NCBI GenBank assembly: GCA_947179485.1 | Contig: OX359250.1 | Span: forward strand, 30,142,654 to 30,206,653 | Direction: 5' to 3' | Source of the DNA: Allacma fusca | Lineage: Eukaryota; Arthropoda; Collembola; Symphypleona; Sminthuridae | Length of the DNA: 64,000 nt | Part shown: piece by piece, positions 53,997-64,000 of the stretch | Layout of the letters: every line of letters begins with the position of its first letter | How positions within the stretch are numbered: position 1 is the stretch's first letter | The notes under the pieces: generated by a model | What the model saw: only the letters and a program-made list of their open reading frames with translations | What the model was told of the DNA's origin: nothing | Database searches by the model: none | Made by a program: the position numbers and the translations under genes

Positions 53997-54174
53997 AACC
54001 TGGGTTCAAAGGTGCCAAGCTCAAGCCCTGGTTGAGAGTGGTTCAAAGCTTTGTGCTCTGTTTCAGGGGTGGTTCAGAACTTTAAGCCTTGGTTCAGAGG
54101 TGGTTCAGTTCAGAGCTTGTTGCCCTGGTTCAGAGGTGGTTCAGAGATTGTTGCCCTGGTTCAGAGGTGGTTCA
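53997..54174. repeat. GAACC array, right arm (inverted), running into the gap
   Basis: GGTTCAGAGGTGGTTCAGA units, the reverse complement of the 50781-51456 array, stop at the N run. This arm is shorter than the left one because the gap cuts it. Confidence 0.8.
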
Positions 54175-54374
54175 NNNNNNNNNNNNNNNNNNNNNNNNNN
54201 NNNNNNNNNNNNNNNNNNNNNNNNNNNNNNNNNNNNNNNNNNNNNNNNNNNNNNNNNNNNNNNNNNNNNNNNNNNNNNNNNNNNNNNNNNNNNNNNNNNN
54301 NNNNNNNNNNNNNNNNNNNNNNNNNNNNNNNNNNNNNNNNNNNNNNNNNNNNNNNNNNNNNNNNNNNNNNNNNN
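54175..54374. other. Assembly gap (200 N)
   Basis: A run of exactly 200 N, probably a placeholder of unknown true size. It falls inside the inverted GAACC arm, where a foldback repeat would be expected to break an assembly. Confidence 0.98.
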
Positions 54375-54706
54375 AGTTAGCCAACATTAGCTGGAATGAC
54401 CAGAGATTTTTTAGCGGTTGCTGGAACTGCTAAAGAACAGATCTAAGATTGAGCGGGCCTTCACCTGTGGCCCAGATCTTCAGATGCACAAACGCTTATA
54501 TAAGAGTGAAGTTACGGTAGGAAATGTTTTTGTCTCAAAGCTTGGCTGAAGTTAAAATCTGAGGAGTTTGAATCTAAAAAAATGTTTTCCTTTGCGAAAC
54601 CAATTGCAGGGTGCAAAACAAATTCTTAATCGTCTAATTTCTCGCCATTATTGAACGTTTAGAATATATTACACTGCATTTGTATTGTTGGATTGAACTT
54701 ATTCAT

Positions 54707-55516
54707 GGGTTTGTTTTTTTCAAAGCGGACAGTGCAAGGTTGAATATTTTTTTAATATAAAGTACATGTAATGTACATACATATATTTCAAATATCGTGG
54801 TCAACCCTCACACCAATTTTGATTGGTGTAGGACCAATCATATAAAAAATATTACAAGAAATAAGTGGGACTATTTTGTGTGACGGAAGAACGAACGCGG
54901 AGCTGCGTCATGCGGTTGTTTGTGTACATGTAAGGGCTGCATACTCGTTACGCTGCACGACAGCGCGCCTCTCACCTCCACAAGACAATCCTGCGTGTGT
55001 ACGTATAAATACACTTGCATGGCCCCTTATGTGTATATGTATATGAATTACCCGTTTCGGTTTTTCTCGATTTTGAAGACGGGCCCACTCTAATGTGACA
55101 CATTTTTAAATTTTAAATTGTGGTACCAATGCAGTCTCGTCGTTTAAGCTTCTAAAAATGATCACATTAGAGTGGGCCCGCAGTGAAAAAAAATCTTGAA
55201 TGTGAACAAATTTACATAGTAATTTTTCTGAAAAAACCGAAATATTAATGCCTTGATCCTGAAAACAATCGTGAGGTGACCTTCTTTTGCGACAAAAAAT
55301 TTAAGATAGGCAGTTTGTCTTTGAATATTAAATTATGGGTGTAAAAAATTACTTTAGTTTTCGGGTTTTTTTCGGTTTTTTGACCTTCAAACTCGTTTTT
55401 ACAAAAAAAAATTGGTGTAAAATTTTGTTCACATCGCTCTGCATTGAAGTACTTATACGAAAATATTGTTAAAAAAAGTGACTTTCGTCACTGTCCGCTT
55501 TGAAAAAAACAAACCC
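54707..55516. mobile_element. Terminal-inverted-repeat element flanked by TCAT
   Basis: Left GGGTTTGTTTTTTTCAAAGC followed by GGACAGTG is repeated inverted at the right end without mismatch (28 bp). TCAT at 54703-54706 and 55517-55520 is a possible 4-bp target duplication. No transposase frame was seen. It carries an internal hairpin at 55080-55180. The superfamily is uncertain. Confidence 0.7.
55080..55180. repeat. Hairpin of 18-bp arms inside the TCAT element
   Basis: GGGCCCACTCTAATGTGA (55081-55098) and TCACATTAGAGTGGGCCC (about 55162-55179) are perfect inverted copies separated by about 60 bp of AT-rich DNA. It could be a tiny nested element or a structural part of the host element. Confidence 0.65.
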
Positions 55517-55737
55517 TCATATCGTAGATTTTGCTATCTATTATCCTTTTCAACCTTTATGTAATGTATACCTATTGATAATTCCAGTACGTAGTCATGC
55601 TTTCGAAGAATAAGTAATAAAAATAAATCTAATCTGCTAAATAAATTTATTAAGTCAAAATGTCTTGGTCGCAGATATTTTAATGTTTTATTTCGTGCAA
55701 TGTATTTGGTAATCATTTAAATTATTACAATGGAAAA

Positions 55738-56015
55738 TACCCGGGTAGGTTCAGGTACTTTCAAAATATACTCGGGTACAGGTACTTTTTTGGGTACTTT
55801 TTGGGTACAGGTACTTTTCAGGTACAGATACTCTTGATTTAGTTTGAGTACAGGTACACGTTCAAGAGAATTGAACGCAGGTATTCAGGTACAGGTTCAA
55901 GAGAATCGAACCCAGGTATTCAGGTACAGGTACGGGTATAGGTTCAAAAAATACATGTACCCATGATTCAGGTACAGGTTCAGGTACAACATTTTTGTAC
56001 CCATGCGGGGCACTA
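55738..56015. repeat. CAGGTAC array with a hAT-like right end
   Basis: Degenerate TTCAGGTACAGGTAC repeats. The right end, read inward, is TAGTGCCCCGCATGGGTAC; the left end CAATGGAAAATACCCGGGTA (from 55728) is only loosely its partner. Flanking 8-mers do not match, so the limits are tentative. Confidence 0.5.
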
Positions 56016-56190
56016 GTGTCCGCCTATCCTACATATAGGCCTATTTGTAGACTATTTATAGGGTGCGAGGATTTTATTAAAGAGGCTTGTAGGCAAAATA
56101 GGGGGCAAGAATATACACTTAAAACCTAGCCTATAAAATAGGTAGGCTCAGTCATCATAGAATTGTAGGCATATATGTAGGCTATTGAAG
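56016..56190. repeat. GTAGGC repeats related to the element at 50320-50718
   Basis: GTCCGCCTATCCTACATATA, then GGCCTA and TTGTAGGC words, follows the left end of the 50320-50718 MITE (GGCGCATACCCTACATGTATGCC) with substitutions. It directly abuts the CAGGTAC array, which suggests one element landed next to or inside the other. Confidence 0.5.
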
Positions 56191-56564
56191 CACATCATTT
56201 TCAATTAATGGTATATGGAACTGGTAAAATGGAAACTAAAAAATAATCCGCGACTGATAATTGCAGATTGTATACCACTGAAATTAATAATTGCGTTTGA
56301 ACACAATTCAAATTTCAAACAGGATTTGCTGAGATATGCTGTCAGTCAGCATATAGACTTCCGTTGTCATAATAGTTTTATTGTTCAGCTAAGTTTGAAA
56401 ATGTTTCTTTGTAGTATTTAATTTGTGAAATCTAAAGTAAGACATCGCTTTTGACCAGCGTTGCAAAATTTGGGCACTATTTATGCACAACATTTATAGT
56501 ATAATTAAAACTGCTACTAAAATTATGTTGGAAACACTCTCGTACAATACACCGTACAAGCATT

Positions 56565-57905
56565 AGACTTTGAAAATTCTAAAAACTTCAAATTCTCACC
56601 ATGTCCATACTTTAATTTCCAATCGCGTACCTATAGGTCAAAACTAAGTTCAGATTCGGATTCCCCGCATCAAACTCTAGCGTGTAAATGTATTTTCAGG
56701 TCACTCTGTGACTTTTCCCTGACCAGCTATAGACTTTGAAAATTCTCGAAATTTCAAATTCTGACCATGTCCATAGTTTAAATTCCAAACGCGTACCTAT
56801 AGGTCAAAACTAAGTTCAGATTCGGATTCCCCGCATCAAACTCTAGCGTGTAAATGTATTTTCAGGTCACTCTGTAACTTTTCCCTGACCAGCTATAGAC
56901 TGAAAATTCCCGAAATTTCAAATTCTGACCATGTCCATACTTTAATTTCCAAACGCGTACCTATAGGTCAAAACTAAGTTCAGATTCGGATCTTCCGCAT
57001 CAAACTCTAGCGTGTAAATGTATTTTCAGGTCTCTCTGTGACTTTTCCCTGACCAGCTATAGACTTTGAAAATTCCCGAAATTTCAAATTCTCACCATGT
57101 CCATAGTTTAATTTCCAAACGCGTACCTATAAGTCAAAACTAAGTTCAGATTCGGATTCCCCGCATCAAACTCTAGCGTGTAAATGTATTTTCAGGTCTC
57201 TCTGTGACTTTTCCCTGACCAGCTATAGACTTTGAAAATTCCCGAAATTTCAAATTCTCACCATGTCCATAGTTTAATTTCCAAACGCGTACCTATAAGT
57301 CAAAACTAAGTTCAGATTCGGATTCCCCGCATCAAACTCTAGCGTGTAAATGTATTTTCAGGTCACTCTGTAACTTTTCCCTGACCAGCTATAGACTTTG
57401 AAAATTCCCGAAATTTCAAATTCTGACCATGTCCATACTTTAATTTCCAAACGCGTACCTATAGGTCAAAACTAAGTTCAGATTCGGATTCCCCGCATCA
57501 AACTCTAGCGTGTAAATGTATTTTCAGGTCTCTCTGTGACTTTTCCCTGACCAGCTATAGACTGAAAATTCCCGAAATTTCAAATTCTCACCATGTCCAT
57601 AGTTTAATTTCCAAACGCGTACCTATAGGTCAAAACTAAGTTCAGATTCGGATTCCCCGCATCAAACTCTAGCGTGTAAATGTATTTTCAGGTCACTCTG
57701 TGACTTTTCCCTGACCAGCTATAGACTTTGAAAATTCCCGAAATTTCAAATTCTCACCATGTCCATAGTTTAATTTCCAAACGAGATGACATAGGTCAAA
57801 ACTAAGTTTAGATTCGGATTTCCCGCATCAAACTCTAGCGTGTAAATGTATTTGAAGGTCAATCTGTAGCTTTTACTCCACCAGCTGGAGACTTTGAGAA
57901 TTCCC
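56565..57905. repeat. 166-bp satellite, 8 copies
   Basis: Head-to-tail units of 164-166 bp start with AGACTTTGAAAATTC at 56565, 56731, 56897, 57061, 57227, 57393, 57559 and 57723, then decay near 57890. Units 3 and 7 share the same 2-bp deletion (AGACTGAAAA) and units 4-5 share CTATAAGTC, which shows homogenisation in blocks. The first and last units are the most diverged, as expected at array edges. No coding potential. Confidence 0.95.
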
Positions 57906-58437
57906 AAATCATTATTGTAAATGCAAGTTATGTACATATTGTGTGGTGGGTTGGTTACGTGGCGACCTCCGGATTCATGCCATCTCCGGATATTTTGACG
58001 CTTATCCATCTATACACTATGGTAAGTCCCGCTGTAAGTATAGCTCACAGATACTAATTATTCCATGGAGAGCTCCGGGATTAACTCAGGATTGTGCAGG
58101 AGACAAATTATCCCTTTATATAAATCACCATTTTGGAGGTGGGATTGGACGTCGTGTCACTGAATTAATTTCAGCATCTTTAAAAGGAAGTTCTTCTGTA
58201 AATAGGATTAGCCTCCATTTGTAGAGGATAGTACTGCAATAAAATTATAGGAGACATTTTAGAATTTTGGAGCATTACTTTTCATAAAGGAGCTAGCTAT
58301 GCACTAAATTATTGAATTGTCCCCATTTCATTTTTGTGACGTATGTAATTTAGTAGGCCAGGGGTTTGAACCCTGTATGTATGGTGTTTTGGGGGTACTC
58401 GGTATCAGCAGTAAAATCTTAATCTTTTTGTTGTTTA
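57906..58437. other. Unique segment between satellite and element
   Basis: A 93-codon plus-strand frame at 57943-58224 (starts MVGWLRGDLRIHAISGYF) resembles no family I recognise, and no promoter or splice context supports it. A GGGGTTTGAACCC word near 58357 has no tRNA fold around it. Confidence 0.3.
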
Positions 58438-58445
58438 TCTCGAAG

Positions 58446-59267
58446 TAGTGGTCGGAACAATTCAATTCAATTCAAAATTTACAATTCAATCCAGTTTGAA
58501 TGCTGAACTGAATTAAATTTGGGGTTTCAATTCGGTTCAGTAAAAACAATTCAATTCAATTCAGTTCAGTCTACTAACTGAACTGAATTGTAAACCATTT
58601 GGTTCGCCGAGCATATTTACAAATAAATACGGCAAAGTGGCTAGGGTGGCGCTTCAGCTACGGCCATCTCTCCTTACCCATTTATAGTATTATGTTGAGC
58701 TCATTTAAAAAACAAAAAATTATATTTTGAAAAAATTATATTTTGAAAAAATTATATTTTGAAAAAATTATATTTTGATAATTTTTGAAAAATTTAAGCT
58801 AGTAGTACTGACTGGTAGGTGTAAAAAAAATTCCATTGAAATCGGTGGAACAGTTTGTCGTTTTTTACGTACGAAAACGCATGGCGATTTCAACCAATAA
58901 CGAACTCCTCCTAGAGAGTGGTCCAAAGAATTTTCATAAAAAGTACAAGAATACGTCGGGACAAACAGTCCCAAGTATTCACGGACAACAGTATCTTATA
59001 AGGGGGCTGATGCCACCATAAAAATATTAACAAATACGTTTTAAATGATGGTTACATTGAAGCAAAGATGGTGCTAAACTTATCCTTACAATTTGATTCA
59101 GCCTGAAATTGTTTTGAATTGGAATTCAAAGAAAACAATTCAATTCGATTCAACAGGTGAATTGAATTATTCGGTTCAGTAAACGATCGAATTGAATGGA
59201 AAAATCCCTGAATTGAACTGAATTGAATTGTAAAATTGCAATTTAAGCTGAATTGGTCCGACCGCTA
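58446..59267. mobile_element. hAT-like element, 8-bp TSD TCTCGAAG, AATTC repeats
   Basis: Left TAGTGGTCGGAACAATTCAA and right (inward) TAGCGGTCGGACCAATTCAG, with exact 8-bp duplications TCTCGAAG at 58438-58445 and 59268-59275. Both ends carry long AATTCAATTCAGTT repeats (58460-58600 and 59095-59250). The centre is AT-rich with four copies of AAAAATTATATTTTG (58725-58780) and no transposase. Confidence 0.9.
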
Positions 59268-59519
59268 TCTCGAAGTAGTGGATTTTTTTGAAAGTGTAAC
59301 ACCGTTTCCGGGTCAGCTTTAAAGGAATTCAGGGCCAATTTATTATATTAATTAATAATTAAACGCAGGTTTAAATACAACATTGGGTACGGGCTTTTCT
59401 AGCGCAATTTTTTAAAATCTTAATGAATATATTTAATTACAAGGATTTTTCATAATATTTGATAAAACTTTAGTAATTATTGCTCATTGATAAGACTCGT
59501 ATAATAAACTTTATTACTA

Positions 59520-62500
59520 TTTATACTTAATGCACTGTAACACAAATTGTATTTAATACTTTCTGTATTAAATGCACTGTGACATATTGTATTTTATGCA
59601 CTTTGATTACAAATTGTATTTTATACACTTTTCTACAAATTATATTTTATGCACTTTAATACAAATTGTATTTTATGCACTTTAATACAAATTTTTTTAT
59701 GCACTAATACAAATTGTATTTAATGCACTTTAATACAAACTGTATTTTATGCACTTTAATACAAATTGTATTTTATGCACTTTAATACAAATTGTATTTA
59801 ATGCACTTTAATAAAAATTGTAATTAATGCACTTTTATACAAATTGTATTTAATGCACTTTAATAAATTTTTTTTTTGCACTTTAATACAAATTGTAATT
59901 TATGCACTTTAATACAAATTATATTTTTTGCACTTTAATACAAATTTTATTTTATGCACTTTAATACAAATTGTATTTTATGCACTTTAATACAAATTAT
60001 ATTTCATGCACTTTAATACAAATTGTAATTTATGCACTTTAATACAAATTGTATTTTATGCACTTTAATACAAATTGTATTTTATGCACTTTTATACAAA
60101 TTGTAGTTTATGAACTTTAATACAAATTGTATTTTATGCACTTTTATACAAATTGTAGTTTATGAACTTTAATACAAATTGTATTTTATGCACTTTAATA
60201 CAAATTGTATTTTATGCACTTTAATACAAATTGTATTTCATGCACTTTAATACAAAATGTATTTTATGCACTTTAATACAAATTGTATTTAATGCACTTT
60301 AATAAAAATTGTAATTAATGCACTTTTATACAAATTGTAATTTATGCACTTTAATACAAATTATATTTTTTGCACTTTAATACAAATTGTATTTTATGCA
60401 CTTTAATACAAATTGTATTTTATGCACTTTAATACAAATTGTATTTCATGCACTTTTATACAAATTGTATTTTATACACTTTTCTACAAATTGTACTCTA
60501 TGAACTTTTCTACAAATTGTATTTTATGCACTTTAATACAAATTGTATTTTATGCACTTTAATACAAATTTTTTTATGCACTAATACAAATTGTATTTAA
60601 TGCACTTTAATACAAACTGTATTTTATGCACTTTAATACAAATTGTATTTTATGCACTTTAATACAAATTGTATTTAATGCACTTTAATAAAAATTGTAA
60701 TTAATGCACTTTTATACAAATTGTATTTAATGCACTTTAATAATTTTTTTTTTGCACTTTAATACAAATTGTAATTTATGCACTTTAATACAAATTATAT
60801 TTTTTGCACTTTAATACAAATTTTATTTTATGCACTTTAATACAAATTGTATTTTATGCACTTTAATACAAATTATATTTCATGCACTTTAATACAAATT
60901 GTAATTTATGCACTTTAATACAAATTGTATTTTATGCACTTTAATACAAATTGTATTTTATGCACTTTTATACAAATTGTAGTTTATGAACTTTAATACA
61001 AATTGTATCTTATGCACTTTAATACAAATTATATTTTATGCACTTTAATACAAATTGTAATTTATGCACTTTAATACAAATTGTATTTTATGCACTTTAA
61101 TACAAATTGTATTTTATGCACTTTTATACAAATTGTTGTTTATGAACTTTAATACAAATTGTATTTTATGCACTTTTATACAAATTGTAGTTTATGAACT
61201 TTAATACAAATTGTATTTTATGCACTTTAATACAAATTGTATTTTATGCACTTTAATACAAATTGTATTTCATGCACTTTAATACAAAATGTATTTTATG
61301 CACTTTAATACAAATTGTATTTAATGCACTTTAATAAAAATTGTAATTAATGCACTTTTATACAAATTGTAATTTATGCACTTTAATACAAATTATATTT
61401 TTTGCACTTTAATACAAATTGTATTTTATGCACTTTAATACAAATTGTATTTTATGCACTTTAATACAAATTGTATTTCATGCACTTTTATACAAATTGT
61501 ATTTTATACACTTTTCTACAAATTGTACTCTATGAACTTTTCTACAAATTGTATTTTATGCACTTTAATACAAATTGTATTTTATGCACTTTAATACAAA
61601 TTTTTGTATGCACTAATACAAATTGTATTTAATGCACTTTAATACAAACTGTATTTTATGCACTTTAATACAAATTGTATTTTATGCACTTTAATACAAA
61701 TTGTATTTAATGCACTTTAATAAAAATTGTAATTAATGCACTTTTATACAAATTGTATTTAATGCACTTTAATAATTTTTTTTGCACTTTAATACAAATT
61801 GTAATTTATGCACTTTAATACAAATTATATTTTTTGCACTTTAATACAAATTTTATTTTATGCACTTTAATACAAATTGTATTTTATGCACTTTAATACA
61901 AATTATATTTCATGCACTTTAATACAAATTGTAATTTATGCACTTTAATACAAATTGTATTTTATGCACTTTAATACAAATTGTATTTTATGCACTTTTA
62001 TACAAATTGTAGTTTATGAACTTTAATACAAATTGTATTTTATGCACTTTAATACAAATTATATTTTATGCACTTTAATACAAATTGTATTTCATGCACT
62101 TTAATACAAATTGTATTTTATGCACTTTAATACAAATTGTATTTAATGCACTTTAATAAAATTGTAATTAATGCACTTTTATACAAATTGTAATTTATGC
62201 ACTTTAATACAAATTATATTTTTTGCACTTTAATACAAATTGTATTTTATGCACTTTAATACAAATTGTATTTTATGCACTTTAATACAAATTGTATTTC
62301 ATGCACTTTTATACAAATTGTATTTTATACACTTTTCTACAAATTGTACTCTATGAACTTTTCTACAAATTGTATTTTATGCACTTTAATACAAATTGTA
62401 TTTTATGAACTTTTCTACCAATTGTATTTTATGCACTTTAATACAAATTGTATTTTATGCACTTTAATACAAATTGTAATTTATGCACTTTAATACAAAT

Positions 62501-64000
62501 TGTATTTTATGCACTTTAATACAAATTGTATTTTATGCACTTTTATACAAATTGTATTTTATGCACTTTAATACACATTGTATTTTATGCACTTTTATAC
62601 AAATTGTATTTTATGCACTTTAATACAAATTGTATTTTATGCACTTTAATACACATTGTATTTTATGCACTTTAATACAAATTGTATTTTATGCACTTTA
62701 ATACAAATTGTATTTTATGCACTTTAATACAAATTGTATTTTATGCACTTTAATACAAATTTTTTTATGCACTAATACAAATTGTATTTTATGCACTTTA
62801 ATACAAATTTTTTTATGCACTTTAATACAAATTTTTTTATGCACTAATACAAATTGTATTTAATGCACTTTTAAACAAATTGTATTTTATGCACTTTAAA
62901 ACAAATTGTATTTCATGCACTTTAATACAAATTGTTTTTTATGCACTTTAAAACAAATTGTATTTCATGCACTTTTATACAAATTGTATTTTATACACTT
63001 TAATACAAATTGTATTTTATACACTTTTCTAAAAATTGTATTTTAGGCACTTTTCTACAAATTGTACTCTATGAACTTTTCTACAAATTGTATTTTATGC
63101 ACTTTAATACAAATTGTATTTTATGAACTTTTCTACCAATTGTATTTTATGCACTTTAATACAAATTGTATTTTATGCACTTTAATACAAATTGTAATTT
63201 ATGCACTTTAATACAAATTGTATTTTATGCACTTTAATACAAATTGTATTTTATGCACTTTTATACAAATTGTATTTTAGGCACTTTAATACACATTGTA
63301 TTTTATGCTTTTTTATACAAATTGTATTTTATGCACTTTAATACAAATTGTATTTTATGCACTTTAATACACATTGTATTTTATGCACTTTAATACAAAT
63401 TGTATTTTCTGCACTTTAATACAAATTGTATTTTATGCACTTTAATACAAATTTTTTTATGCACTAATACAAATTGTATTTTATGCACTTTAATACAAAT
63501 TTTTTTATGCACTAATACAAATTGTATTTAATGCACTTTTATACAAATTGTATTTTATGCACTAATACAAATTGTATTTTATGCACTTTAATACAAATTG
63601 TATTTCATGCACTTTTATACAAATTGTATTTTATACACTTTTATACAAATTGTATTTTATGAACTTTTGTACAAATTGTATTTTATGCACTTTAATACAA
63701 ATTGTATTTTATGCACTTTAATACAAATTGTATTTCATGCAATTTTATACAAATTGTATTTTATACACTTTTCTACAAATTGTACTCTATGAACTTTTCT
63801 ACAAATTGTATTTTATGCATTTTAATACAAATTGTATTTTATGAACTTTTCTACCAATTGTATTTTATGCACTTTAATACAAATTGTAATTTATGCACTT
63901 TAATACAAATTGTATTTTATGCACTTTAATACAAATTGTATTTTATGCACTTTTATACAAATTGTATTTTATGCACTTTAATACACATTGTATTTTATGC
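59520..64000. repeat. 26-bp AT-rich satellite, about 170 copies, continues past window
   Basis: The monomer is ATACAAATTGTATTTTATGC plus ACTTTA. ATACAAATTGTAT is a near-palindrome, so each unit has a dyad. Copies differ by small substitutions, and short variants (TTTTTTTATGCACTAATAC) recur in order. Marker variants TTGTACTCTATGAAC at about 60491, 61523, 62344, 63062 and 63780 show higher-order periods of about 1030, 820, 718 and 718 bp, the mark of unequal exchange. Long frames across it arise because stop codons are rare in the monomer; they are not genes. Confidence 0.95.

Noticed and set aside
53848..54433. Frames running through the N gap
   Set aside because: The N run supplies no stops, so the apparent open frames are artificial.
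58340..58400. tRNA gene suggested by GGGGTTTGAACCCTG
   Set aside because: No anticodon arm or acceptor stem can be drawn around the T-arm-like word.
62266..63929. Frames reading MYFMHFNTNCI repeatedly
   Set aside because: The 26-bp satellite lacks stops in some phases; the frames are its translation.
59520..64000. CRISPR-like regular repeat
   Set aside because: Units are directly adjacent without unique spacers, and the genome is eukaryotic.

Overview
The window comes from an invertebrate genome, most likely an arthropod. The genes are split by short GT-AG introns (about 70-150 bp), the spacer is AT-rich, and one gene has a TATA box plus an arthropod-type CAGT initiator at ideal spacing. 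The phosphoinositide 3-kinase adaptor has the C1/SAM-extended layout that I associate with arthropod PIK3R-like proteins. The species cannot be named from sequence alone.

Genes: (1) 1-7316 (+): the 3' part of an AMBRA1 homologue (autophagy and CRL4 substrate receptor); its first exons lie left of the window. (2) 9578-10519 (-): a secreted Ser/Thr/Pro-rich protein with a recognisable core promoter. (3) 13827-15143 (-): an AK3/AK4-type adenylate kinase in five exons. (4) 18393-20557 (-): propionyl-CoA carboxylase beta chain, complete in seven exons. (5) 28930 to at least 46504, possibly 47677 (-): a class IA PI3K regulatory subunit laid out C1-SAM-C1-RhoGAP/BH-SH2-iSH2-SH2. It has an 11-kb intron holding a likely internal first exon (34293-34553) that would make an 848-residue short isoform. 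These are ordinary single-copy host genes. AK3 and PCCB are both probably mitochondrial; AMBRA1 and PI3K both bear on autophagy and growth signalling, but nothing indicates co-regulation.

From about 45 kb to the right edge the window is repeat-dominated. At least six elements have hAT-like ends and perfect 8-bp target-site duplications (38389-39714, 45059-45739, 48364-49620, 50320-50718, 51554-52546, 58446-59267), and several are nested. Each is packed with a different short degenerate repeat that looks like an expansion of its own subterminal sequence (CCAACCTACCA, TTCGAATCG, GTAGTG, GTAGGC, CAACTTCAAG, AATTC). Around them lie a TTA-flanked MITE, an inverted GAACC array broken by a 200-N gap, a TCAT-flanked inverted-repeat element, a 166-bp satellite (8 copies) and a 26-bp satellite (about 170 copies, higher-order structure) that runs off the right end. 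This set of elements is the most unusual content of the window.

Exon boundaries were worked out by hand from splice signals and reading phase; expect errors of 1-2 bases in places.
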